Source of the DNA: Limnanthes douglasii subsp. nivea
Lineage: Eukaryota > Streptophyta > Magnoliopsida > Brassicales > Limnanthaceae
DNA: 64,000 nt
Direction: 5' to 3'
Assembly (NCBI GenBank): GCA_036936605.1
Contig: JAUPFV010000001.1
Coordinates: 348,885,081 to 348,949,080 of the forward strand
The position numbers and the translations under genes are program-made. Below the pieces are notes generated by a model. That model saw only the letters and a list, made by a program, of their open reading frames with translations. It ran no database searches and was not told the origin of the DNA. The stretch's first letter is position 1. Each line of letters opens with the position of its first letter. Below, piece after piece: positions 33,498-44,333 of this stretch.

Positions 33498-34169
33498 ATG
33501 TCACTCACTGTTCCGACGAATCTCTCCATCTTAAAACCCAAGCTAAACTCTCAATTAACCTCCAAAAATGCTCGTCCGATGATCGTCTGTTCCGCTCAAC
33601 CACCGGAGAAAACGACCGCCGCCACCGCTTCTCCGCTCCAAGCATTCTCCGCCGCTTTAGCACTCTCCTCCATCCTCCTCTCTGCTCCCCTCCCCGCGGT
33701 GGCCGATATCTCTGGTCTGACTCCTTGCAAGGAGTCTAAGCAGTTCGCTAAGAGAGAGAAACAATCAATCAAAAAGCTGGAGTCATCTCTGAAGCTGTAC
33801 GCACCGGACAGTGCGCCAGCGCTTGCGATCAAAGCGACGATCGAGAAGACGAAGAAGCGGTTCGAGAACTACGGAAACTACGGTCTGTTGTGCGGAGCCG
33901 ATGGATTGCCTCATTTGATTGTGAACGGTGACCAGAGGCATTGGGGAGAGTTCATCACTCCAGGGATATTGTTTTTGTACATTGCCGGATGGATCGGGTG
34001 GGTAGGACGGAGCTACTTGATCGCTATTAGCGGTGAGAAGAAGCCGGCGATGAAGGAGATCATTATCGATGTGCCGTTGGCTTCGAGGATTATTTTCAGA
34101 GGTTTCATTTGGCCTGTTGCTGCTTACCGAGAGTTGTTGAATGGAGAACTTATCGCCAAAGATGTTTAA
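33498..34169 (+). CDS. psaF: Photosystem I reaction centre subunit III (PSI-F), plastid precursor
   Basis: A 223-residue single-exon ORF, start at the first ATG with an AACAATG context. Residues 1-69 are a two-stage transit sequence: a Ser/Lys-rich stromal part, then a hydrophobic Ala/Leu/Ser part ending AVA before Asp70, typical for thylakoid lumen passage. The mature part starts [20 protein letters not shown]. The Lys-rich N-terminal helix (about 78-101) docks plastocyanin in the lumen. Cys77 and Cys132 are placed for the lumenal disulfide. One membrane helix lies at about 155-177 ([19 protein letters not shown]), and the C-terminal tail with [19 protein letters not shown] completes the subunit. 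Length and sequence fit the plant PsaF family with no damage seen. It is about 640 bp downstream of cyclin T, but the two genes are independent. Confidence 0.97.
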   Translation: MSLTVPTNLSILKPKLNSQLTSKNARPMIVCSAQPPEKTTAATASPLQAFSAALALSSILLSAPLPAVADISGLTPCKESKQFAKREKQSIKKLESSLKLYAPDSAPALAIKATIEKTKKRFENYGNYGLLCGADGLPHLIVNGDQRHWGEFITPGILFLYIAGWIGWVGRSYLIAISGEKKPAMKEIIIDVPLASRIIFRGFIWPVAAYRELLNGELIAKDV

Positions 34170-34177
34170 TTTCAGAG

Positions 34178-34260
34178 GTAATCGTTTCTTCATACATGTA
34201 ATGCATGCATATAATAAGTAAAGATAAGAACACAAAATTGATTTGCTTTGCTTTGTTTAG
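34178..34260 (+). other. Possible intron in the psaF 3' UTR
   Basis: Eight bases after the psaF stop, AGAG precedes GTAATCG. The stretch ends TTTGTTTAG before GTACTAC. These are plausible splice sites for an 83-nt intron. cDNA would decide. Confidence 0.35.
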
Positions 34261-34687
34261 GTACTACTACAATGGTGGAAAGTGAAGATGGAGTGAGTGA
34301 GTGATTGTTGTATCTATTTTTTACATTGTAAACTCTTGAATGGTTGGATGGTTAGTGTATGTATTATTATTGGTAATTTCTTTGATTATGGACACAAATG
34401 CTAATCATATATCATCTTTTAACCATTACAAAGAGGTTTAAAATACTCAATAGTTTTTCCACTATATTTTTATTTAGTCGTTAAAGTTATTTACGAAATT
34501 TGACAAAATTTATAAATGTAGGCTATGTAGCCATTCCATTTGTCAAAATCTATACATTTAGTATTTGGTAATTATCTTTTACCCTATGAAATATAGATTA
34601 AATTTATAGATATTATCAAATACCAGATTTTGAAGTTAGAAAAAATAAATAAAAAATGGGATAATTGAGAAACTACTTTTGGGTTAT
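34261..34687. other. psaF downstream DNA; no gene
   Basis: Probable psaF 3' UTR and AT-rich flank. Nothing else recognised. Confidence 0.5.
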
Positions 34688-34695
34688 GTAAGAAT

Positions 34696-35302
34696 TATGG
34701 CTGTTATCCGGTACGGGTTTTGACGGAACCAGATAGAACCGCTAAGCTTATCGGTTCGATTTAGACCGGACTGCTAAGCTTTCGGTTCTAAATTTTGGAA
34801 TCGAACCGAAAACAATCCGAGTTCGATTCGGTTTGTTATCGGTCCGGTTTCGATCCGGTTCGGTCCAATTAAAAAAATCAAATTTAATTAAAATTTGTTT
34901 TTTAATTTTTTTTTAAATAAATGATATAAAAACCAAAGCTTATAAGTTAAGCTTTAATTTTTTATTTTATTAAAAAATTGGTAATTAACTTTTGTTACTA
35001 TAATTTATACAAGAATAAATAATAATAATAATAAATAATTAATTCTAATAATTTTATTGGTCCGATATACTATCAATTCTACTGGTTTATCGGTTCTATC
35101 GGTTTGATTCCGTATCGGTTTGATTCCATATCAATTCTATCAATTTTATCGGTTCGGTTCATAACCAGTTTTTTGTTTCGATTTTTTACCGGTTTCCGAT
35201 TTTTAGAATGGAAACACAAACTGAAATGTTAAGATTCGGTCCGGTCCTTATCGGTTCGGTCCCGGTCCGGTTCTCGGTTCTCCAAAACCGTCAACCGCAC
35301 TA
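34696..35302. mobile_element. Non-autonomous hAT-like miniature element
   Basis: 607 bp flanked by 8-bp near-identical repeats, GTAAGAAT (34688-34695) and ATAAGAAT (35303-35310). The ends are imperfect inverted repeats: left TATGGCTGTTATCCGGT, right (reverse complement) TAGTGCGGTTGACGGT. Both subterminal zones are crowded with CGGTTCGG-type motifs, while the middle is AT-rich. An 8-bp duplication, TA-starting ends and dense subterminal motifs fit the hAT superfamily. There is no coding capacity. Confidence 0.6.
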
Positions 35303-36815
35303 ATAAGAATATACACAAAATCATACCATATATTTTTTAAATTGGTTAAAATAATATTTATTACATTTTTTTAAAAAATAAAATAAAATGGTTGACATGT
35401 AGGAGCATAACTTATTGTCAATGGATTTGTAGTGACATTATGAAAATGCATTTCTTTCTTTACAAACAAAAAAATAATTTAAACTTTCAAAACTCACTTT
35501 GTTTTATCTCGTGATTATAGTGTTTCTTTTCTTTCAACCTTCATCTTTACATTAAATTTTGAACTATCAATTTGATAAATACTATAATCAAATAATTTAT
35601 TAATGGGTGAAACTATGTTTGAAATATATTTGATTTCTTTAATAAAGTTAATTGTTTATAAATTACATTACTATACCACAGATTCACAGCTCAATCCAGC
35701 CCAGTCCCTTGGGTTAGAAAACAAATCCAGATCCTTTTCAACCATGATCATAACTTTCTAATAGATTTTTTTTCCAACAATAGTTTATCAGATTCAAATG
35801 TATAAAATCCGCTATAATTAGTGTTTTATTATTACATAATCGTTCGTAAACTTAACTATTAAAATCAAATTATGTTTATCAGTAGTTCTAACATTTACCA
35901 TAAATATAATACACTGAGTTTATACCTAAACTATGTATCTATTGGAATGAGTTCTGAAATTGATACTCACATTAAGAGTGTTTATCACTTTAGGCAATAA
36001 AGTGCTGATAACTAAAAAGGTTTATGTAATAACCTTCACACAAATCACAATGCCGATAATTTAAGTGTTTTATAATATCCATCATCAAAAGTGCACCAGA
36101 ACATTTTTAATACAAGCATTTAACATGAAAGATTTATTAGATAAAAAAAATTATGTATATTATATACAACTAAAAAAATACATATAATAAGCTATCCAAA
36201 TTGGAATACATGAAATTATGATAGAAAATTTATTCGATAAATGTTATAAAAAACAATTATATAATTTAAAATGCTATAGAGATGATTATTATGTTAATTA
36301 TCCTCTAACTAATATATGATTGTTTATAGATTTTTGGATGACGGTTGAAACTAGCACGATTTTTTTAAAAACCAATTCAAAATTAAAAGTAGGTTACAAT
36401 GACAATAATGTGTAGATGCGCGGCATTAATAATAAAGATTAGTCAAAGTATTTGGTCATAAGTTCGAACAACCTATCCAATATGGTTAAACGGGCGAGAT
36501 CTCCCGTTCATGAACGTATTAACCAAAAAATATATCTTTGATTTTTATTAATATTATTATCGTTGTGCGTTTATTTTTTTTTAAAAATTTATTGAGCGAA
36601 ACTTATTCTCTTATGAGAAATGACACCATATCTTATTTTAGAGACTGTTTTTTTTTTATTATAAACAGATGTAAACTTAGACTTAATCATAATAAAAAAG
36701 AAATCAAACTTATCAGTTTAATTGATGGAACCGGGATATACCTCATCTCATATAACATTTTATATTATTTATATAGTAAACTTTTTTTGTAAATTTTGTT
36801 ATCCTTTACAAAAAA

Positions 36816-36817
<2 letters not shown>

Positions 36818-36863
<46 letters not shown>
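36818..36863. repeat. TA microsatellite
   Basis: (TA)n, about 45 bp. Confidence 0.9.
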
Positions 36864-36865
<2 letters not shown>

Positions 36866-37288
36866 TACAATCAATTGGATTTCCATCATTAAAAAATATC
36901 CTTGAGTCCCTCTAGATGTTAAATTTACCGATTCTTGAGACAATACTTTGTTAAACAATTTCGCTTATGTTCTTACTAGGACGCATGTGCGACATTGATA
37001 TATTTATATTAAAATGGTGTGTCTTACATTTTCATGTTTAAAACTTATATGTCTATGATTTATATTGTATATGTCATTGTAGAATTTATCAAGAGTTGCT
37101 AACTATCATAATGAATTTGGATTTTTATTATTTTATTAGAAATACATGATAAATCTAATAGTAGAACTATCAATCTTTTGACTTATTTTCCCATTACAAA
37201 CAACATCGTAAGCTAGTCCAATTAACAAGTGATCAAATTAGTTATATTACATATAATTAAATATGAATTTGGCATATATGTGAAAAGG

Positions 37289-37478
37289 TGTTATGGAGGT
37301 ATAAGTGTGATAACCGGGTTGAATCGGCCATTGTGAAGGATTGAGTCTAAATCTCAACACTTAGAATTGAGTATATTTTATTATATGTATATTAGTTTAT
37401 CACATTGGGGGTTCAATAGCCCACACTTGCAATAAACTAAATTAAGACGATTTGGTTAATTCTATCAATTGGTATCAG
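37289..37478 (+). mobile_element. Possible short LTR remnant with tRNA-Met-type primer site
   Basis: TGTTATGG... at 37289 to CTATCA at 37467, then AT and TGGTATCAG (37470-37478). The last nine bases match the start of the initiator tRNA-Met primer site used by many Copia and TRIM elements, with the normal 2-nt spacing. No second LTR or coding region was found. Confidence 0.35.
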
Positions 37479-38212
37479 CACCACAAAAAATCTTTCGTAT
37501 TTTATGGAGAAACTGCATGTATATCTTATAATGAATCAAGTGTATGTTTATAAAGTAGTATCGAGTTCCAGTGAAGATAAGTTTCCATGCACTTCATCAA
37601 CGATAAAAGTCAATTAATATATTTTTCTTTATACTATATAATTTTTGAAAGATTTAGATCTTTTTGTTAGGCTTTAAGTCGTTTATAAAACCATTACTAC
37701 TTTGATGTTAATTTTTATTTATGAGAATGTGATGTTGGTTTCATTTTCTAAAGATATAAACCATATAATAAAATATACTAACTCATTCTCATCGTGTTTT
37801 TTAAAAAATGGAGTGTAAAACTCATTCTCATTAATGCAACCAAAGAAAACAAAAAGTATTAAAAATTACAAGTTAGTATATGATTTGGATCATTTACAAA
37901 ATATCTTAGTTTGAGGGTTTATAAAGTATCTAACTTAATAAGAAACCCCAAATGTATATGAAATACTTATCTCATAAATAAACTCTAAATAAAAATCCAT
38001 GTTATCTAAATAAAACAAGGAAAAAATATTTTTGACTAAATATAATTCCAAAGTTTGCCAATATCTTTATTTCATCAAGCATTGACGAAATTCAAAAATT
38101 AATCCATAATTGGAAAATTTTGAAAATTTAGTCTCATTTGTGTATTCTTATTCTCAACACTATGTTTTTTATTTTTCCATGTTTCCATAGTCAATCACAT
38201 GATATAATTTCA

Positions 38213-38638
38213 GCTATTGAACAAGAAATCATCCCTCGACTATCGCGTTTGGTGGCAGATAGTCCCTTGAGTTTCAAATGTCCGTTGACCGTCTGTGGAC
38301 TATCGCGTTTGGATAAAGTTAGTCCACCAAATCCTCTGATCCATGAGAGGTTGCCACCTGTCACCATAGTCCCCAGATTTTTGTATCACCACTAATCCCT
38401 TGAGTTTAGGTTAAACCCAAAATGTAGAATATTACGAATAACTAAACTCAAGGGACTAGTGGTGATACAAAAATCTGGGGACTATGGTGACAGGTGACAA
38501 CCTCTCATGGATTAGAGGATCTAGTGGACTAATTTTATCCAAACACGATAGTCCAGGGACTGTCAACGGACATTTGAAAGTCAAGGGACTATCTGCCACC
38601 AAACGCGATAGTCGAGGGACGATGTACTGTTCAAAGCC
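38213..38638. mobile_element. Fold-back miniature element 1 (Mutator-like)
   Basis: 426 bp, with exact 10-bp flanking repeats TATAATTTCA at 38203-38212 and 38639-38648. The two halves are long inverted arms of nearly 200 bp around a loop of roughly 30 bp near 38412-38440. Ends read GCTATTGAACA and, inverted, GGCTTTGAACA. The arms carry motifs like AGTCCCTCGACTATC. Fold-back arms and a 9-11 bp duplication suggest a Mutator-like origin. Confidence 0.8.
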
Positions 38639-38710
38639 TATAATTTCATAATCGATCCAATGATATAATTGTTAAGTTATAAATAAACCATATACTATAT
38701 GATAATTATA

Positions 38711-39117
38711 GGCTTTGAACAATAATTTGTCCATTGACTATCCAATTTTATGACACATAGTCATTCAACTAAAAAAAGTCCGGATTTAGTCCATTGACTA
38801 TCTATTTTGGCGACATATAGCCTCTTGACTAAAGATTATCCGGTTTTAGCCCTCTGACTATCCATTTAGATAAAGTTAGTCCCTCGTGCATATTTATTTA
38901 AGGGGCTAATTTTATCAGAAATAGATAGTCAACATACTAACTTTATAGAAAACGAATAGTTGAGAGACAATCTGTCACGGAATTAGATAGTCAAGACATG
39001 TGTGTGACTAACTTCATCCAAGATGGATAGTCTAAAGATTAAATTCAAACTTCTTTTAGTAAAAGGACTATCTGTCATGAAAATTGATTGTCAATGGACT
39101 AATTACTGTTCAAAACC
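38711..39117. mobile_element. Fold-back miniature element 2 (related, diverged)
   Basis: 407 bp with inverted ends GGCTTTGAACAATAA and GGTTTTGAACAGTAA (reverse complement) and arms full of AGTCCATTGACTATC-like motifs. It starts 73 bp after element 1. No convincing target duplication was seen, so it is older or damaged. Confidence 0.6.
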
Positions 39118-39430
39118 AATAGTCATAAGTATAATTCACATAATATCAAACTAACTTGACTAATTACATTTGTTTTTTCCGGTAAAATCTCTTAGATTTT
39201 GAATATTTTGTCATCTTGATAAATTTTGAAATAGCGAAAGATCATTTTGTTCTTGTTCTAAAAAGAATCTATAATTTGTTTGTTCACTTTCTCATATAAT
39301 TTTCCATTTCAAAATTTTAAAACCTCAAAACCGCTTTACAATTTTTAAGAACTCTGATTTCGATTCTATTTTTTTATTTATTTATTTATTCTGATCAAAG
39401 ACAATATTTAGTTTTCTATATCATTTCTTA

Positions 39431-40026
39431 GGCGTAAATCAGAATATAGTCCCTCGACTATCACGTTTTCTTTCATTTAGTCCATCGATTAAAAAATCAT
39501 CAATCAGGGTCCCTAGACTATTCAAAATCTATAAATTTAGTCATCGCGCATTATTTTTTTTCTGGTTCAGCAACGTGTCCCCATAGCTAAATGGTACGAG
39601 TCTCACAAATAGTCTATCGACTTTTAATTTCACTTTTACCCTTTAAATTTAATATTTTTTTAATATTGTTTTTTTTATTTTTCTTTATTTTTTATTCTTC
39701 TGAGTATCGCAAAAAAATAAAAAAAATATTAAAAAAATAAATAAAAGTCGATGGTAAAATATTTAATATATATATATATATATATATATTAAAAAATACT
39801 AAGTGTTCAAAAAAAAATTAAAAAAAAGAAAATTAAAAATTGATGGACTATTTGTGAGACTCGTACCATTTAACTATAGAGACACGTGGCTGAATAAAAA
39901 AAGAAAACACATAGAGACTAAATGTATAGATTTTGAATTGTCCAGGGACCCTAACCGGTGATTTTTTAGTTGAGGGACTAATGATAGATAACATGATAGT
40001 TGAGAGATTGTATTTTGATTTAAGCC
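39431..40026. mobile_element. Fold-back miniature element 3 (Mutator-like)
   Basis: 596 bp with exact 10-bp flanks TCATTTCTTA (39421-39430, 40027-40036). Inverted arms begin GGCGTAAATC and GGCTTAAATC and run for over 200 bp with interruptions, including the paired GGTACGAGTCTCACAAATAG stretch. The centre holds an AT-rich (TA)n run (about 39766-39790). Confidence 0.78.
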
Positions 40027-40036
40027 TCATTTCTTA

Positions 40037-42826
40037 AGTATAGTTTGTTTTTTTATTTTGATTGGTTGTTGTTTAGGGCTAAGAACACATGTTCAAAATA
40101 TATGTAAAAAACCTTAAAAATTTGATTCTTCTTAGTTTTTACTTATTTAATTTCGTTTAACGATACATTTAGATATTAACTAATGTCTAGTTTAGGATTT
40201 GAAGAATATAAGATATAGTTATTATTTTTTGGTATGAATATATATTTTAAGATTTAGTGTTTTTCAAACTAAAGACTGACCCGAGTTCTGACACAATTGA
40301 TAAACATATTATGTGGTGAAAAACAATTACTTCCGATACAAGGTTGAATTTAGTTGTTTTTAACAATATCTAAACACACCAACTGCGTCAGAATTATATA
40401 TTTATACAATATATGATTTTGACATATTCCGTCGAATTGTTTTTCTCAAAATTGTACAACTAATCTTGGCACAAGAACTATTTCAAACCAATTTTGCCAG
40501 AATTAATGGATTTTTTAAAACAAATTCCGACCATTATGTCAGACTTTAGACCTAAAAGTAGACATAACGATTGTTTTAGTAATTACACCTTAAACAACAA
40601 TAGATTTTAATTAGTTGTGTTAACTAATTATACAATAAGTTTAAGTGTGAGAATTAGTTGAAATTTTTGATAAAAATAAAATTTTTGAATGATTGGACCG
40701 TATTTATGTGTAATTTTTTCTTTATGCAAAGATTACAAATAATTCCTTCAATATTTTTAGAATTCTCTATTCCATAATATTACACACTCACTATTCTTAC
40801 GAATATTAAAATCTCTTACAAAATGATTTGGTTACCACAAATATAAAAACTACATATATCGTCTTTTAAGTTTTTTTCTATGAGTGGTTTTTGCTAGAAC
40901 TTTTGTTTATTCTTCTTAACTACGTTAATGCACATGGAATTTATATATTTGGATTATTTTTCCATGTCTCAAACACACTATCATTCCTCAGTCCTTTACT
41001 GTTTCTAAACTTTCTCATACTCATCAGATTGGTTTTGCTAATTTGTATACTCATTAATTTTGCAGAATATTAGAGAAATTTTGTATGATTTTCTCACTTG
41101 AAGTTTCAAAATTGCTAATTTCATGGATACTAGCTCATTAACTATTACATGGAATTAACAGAATTTGTAGAGAATAGAATATTTATCTATAAACTTAAAA
41201 TCAAAATACTTAGATATAAAAAATCTATTGATATATTTCTTCTGTATTTTATATTTTTTCTCGAATGTGTTTTAAATATTGAACACTGATCTTTGGTTAA
41301 TGTAAAATCCATATAAATGTTTGAAAAGATATTTGGAATATACCATTAAAATATCATTATTTTTTTAATGTTCGTTACTTTCTTCTTCCGTAACTTGGAA
41401 GTCATTTAGTGTCATCTCAGAAAGTTTAGTCAAGTCCATATCAAATGGAAAAATACTTTGATTGATGTGAACAAAAATTTTAACTTGTCTTACAATCGTA
41501 TAATATTGGTTCATAAAACATATCCAACCAAACTGAAGCTCGATATCTTTTCATTTATGAATGTTAGATAACGAAAATAACATACAAAACTTGTAAAATT
41601 TTGATGAAAAACTTTGACGATAGAGAGTTTTTTTCTTCAAGTATGATTTGAAATGCGAATTAGATACTTATTACTCATGTCATATAAAAAAGTTCGTTTG
41701 TATATATTTTTAACTTCTATTATAAACAACTAGAAATTGAAAGGTTAAACTTAGTGAATAAAAGAGAAGAGAAATATGATAGTTTAGAAAGTTATCGAGA
41801 TATACTTATTTTATAAAAGTAGTATCTTAATCATCTAAGTTATGTACAGTTTTTGAAGGACATAACAACCAACATAATGTTTTTAGAAATGCCATTCAAA
41901 TTTAAAAAATATTTTAAAATGACAAACTTACCAACTTTGTCGCAAAAGTATGGTTATGTAGTCGCGATAACCATAACTTGTTGTTGCGACGAACATGTCA
42001 CCAAATTGGGCAGTAGCTCTTGCCACAATGAGGACTTATCCTAGATCGGTACCCATATTATTATAGTGAACCTTCTGTTCTCATTACCGGGATGATTAAA
42101 CAAATTGTTAAGCACTTAAAACATTCTTGTGTGTCATTCGGCAGCAAGTGGTTTGCATTATCTCGATGACCACGTACCAAGTTGTTTTTATGTCTTGCGA
42201 CATATGACATGTTGCATGTCTTATTTAAACGCGTATTGATTTTTCGCAAATTCTTTTCAAAATCTTAGTGCACCATCTCAAATAACATTTTTCTAATCAT
42301 AAAATTTTTCGATTCGAACTCGTCCACGAATTTTTTTTTAAATTTTATTTAATCAATATTTTAATATATTTTATGCATACTTCTATATATTATCCAAACG
42401 TCTCGCACTAAAAATGTATTACTATTTTAGTTTTGAATGTTATGACTTAACTAATCATAATAGATATAGATATTTATAATTATACTTTAATGCTTCAATA
42501 TGATATCTAGATATAATAAGCTTGATCTTCCTTTCATATTTTAAATTTTTAGATGAAAATAAAGTAAGTCTATCGTATCTTTTTACTCATTGTTGACTCT
42601 TTCAAAAAAATATTGATTGCCAATAGAGATGCATTTCTATCGTTTTACTAAAATTCGATGAAAAAAGAGTCGACTTTTATGGGGATGGGTTTGTATCGTT
42701 AACTGTTGGCTCCATCAAATATAAGAGCAAGTTATACCAATGGGTGATATGTGTTTCAATCTAATGTAAAAATAAATTCAAAACTCAAGGGCATTCATAT
42801 TCTTGATAATTTGAGGAACCTAATCA

Positions 42827-42865
<39 letters not shown>

Positions 42866-43295
42866 AAAGATAAAGACAATACAATACTTATCCTTAGCCA
42901 TATTTAATTTTTATTTTGAAGGCTTTGCAGCAAAGGTCTTAAAGTTTTGATTTGAGAGACTACTAAGTATATGAGAGAGTTCTTCCAACAGCTTGTGAGC
43001 GGTACACTAAAATTTATTCTTGAAGGAGTAGAGTCAATGACCTCATAAGGATCTAAAAAATGAATAGACGCGACGAGAGAGAAAAAAATGGAAAGCGACC
43101 AGAAACTTCATGTAATAAAACTAGGGTTTTAGATTAGCCTATATATATTAAGAGCATATAGTTCTTTTCATTGTGCAATTGTCCCTCAAGTAATCCTTCA
43201 TGTTCAATTAACCATATGGAATTTTATTTCTTCTTTAAGCCACTATAATAAATTTATATTATTGCAACAATCTCATGGACACACTGTTTCTAAGG
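40037..43295. other. AT-rich intergenic DNA
   Basis: No gene supported; the short ORFs have no recognisable content. A TA microsatellite lies at 42829-42860. The last 300 bp are more mixed and continue, after copy 3, at 47906, so copy 3 may sit in an older repeat. Confidence 0.6.
42829..42860. repeat. TA microsatellite
   Basis: (TA)n, 32 bp. Confidence 0.9.
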
Positions 43296-43300
43296 ACCAT

Positions 43301-43667
43301 TGATGAGTTCGAATATTTGAGTTACTATGCCTTGACTAAATCCGAAGGGAAATTCGGACCAAACCACTATAATAAAATTCCGAACAGGACAAATGTATTA
43401 AATGTTAACTAAGCTGACTGCTAGTCACTTCAAACCATATTACTAATGGATCCTTAAACTTGACCCGACTTCATGACTCGACCCAATAAGCCCATGGATC
43501 AGTAATTAAGTATAAATACCCCAACCACTTTCATTAATGAGGGTAAAAAAAATTTATTACTAGTAAACAACTTAATTATCTCTCTACTCACCACTCTAAA
43601 CATTAAATTCCATAAAAAATCCAAAATACTTTACAAAATTACCCTCAGACAGAAATAAACCATACCA
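43301..43667 (+). repeat. 5' LTR of copy 3
   Basis: 367 bp, TGATGAGTTC...CATACCA, TATA box at 43511-43518. Confidence 0.92.
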
Positions 43668-43670
43668 ACC

Positions 43671-43872
43671 ATTTCAAACAGGGAACAAAGTTTTAAGAAA
43701 AGTATTTTTGAACACCAAGGAAAAGTAGTTCGGTAAGCTGGCTCCAAACTGGGAAGGCCCTTATGTGGTATGTGAAAAGGTTAAACCAGGAACATATAGG
43801 CTGCAGGACAGAGAATGGAGAGCTCTAAAGCACCCATGGAATGCTGAGCATCTAAGGTTATACTTAGAATAA
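43671..43872 (+). pseudogene. Integrase C-terminal remnant (copy 3)
   Basis: Matches the last 60-70 residues of copy 1 pol: KVLRKVFLNTKEK, a stop, FGKLAPNWEGPYVV and the ending HPWNAEHLRLYLE with TAA at 43870-43872. The deletion joint is directly after the LTR. Confidence 0.85.
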
Positions 43873-43931
43873 ACTCTTTTGTAAATATTTACTTTTTAAA
43901 TATCAATGTAAATATTAGGGGCGTATTCTTT

Positions 43932-43954
43932 CCTACCCTGGTGGCGCAGGGAGG
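43932..43954 (+). other. Conserved GC-rich hairpin after pol (copy 3)
   Basis: Arms CCTACCCT and AGGGAGG around GGTGGCGC. Same place as in copies 1 and 4. Confidence 0.45.
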
Positions 43955-44278
43955 TTTTAATGAGGTGTCCGGGTTTTGCAATAACATATGATGCCTTCTT
44001 CAAAAGTTTGGTGCAATTATGTTTCAATTCGGATATTGAATGTTTATATAACACCCCGACTCTCAAGACTTTTTGAGTTGATCGGATATACTTAACACTT
44101 GATCACATTTATTAAACACATATGGTCAGAGATGTTGGATAATTTTGTTCAAGACTTTTGAAATATTAAACGCTATTTAAACATTGGCCATAAAATATTT
44201 AAACAAAATATTAAACAAAAGGGAAATGTGATAATTAAAATCCGATCGGACTTAAACCGATCACTGGTACAAAAGATA

Positions 44279-44294
44279 CCTTGGCCATCCAAGG
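44279..44294. other. CCTTGG-CCAT-CCAAGG hairpin (copy 3)
   Basis: Single copy of the hairpin found twice in copies 1 and 4, about 40 bp beyond the antisense gene's stop. Only the loop differs. Confidence 0.55.
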
Positions 44295-44333
44295 ACTTCA
44301 TTATTTCAAAACAAAAAAGTACATAATATAACC

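Larger units (their letters stand above)
35311..38202. other. AT-rich intergenic DNA
   Basis: No gene supported. Contains a TA microsatellite (36818-36863) and a possible LTR end with a tRNA-Met-type primer site (about 37290-37480). Short ORFs here, such as 36538-36792, lack any recognisable feature. Confidence 0.6.

Noticed and set aside
33783..34235. A 150-codon minus-strand ORF over psaF
   Set aside because: It mirrors psaF codons; psaF itself is unmistakable.
38138..38395. 85-codon ORF at the start of fold-back element 1
   Set aside because: It lies within an inverted arm and has no protein features.
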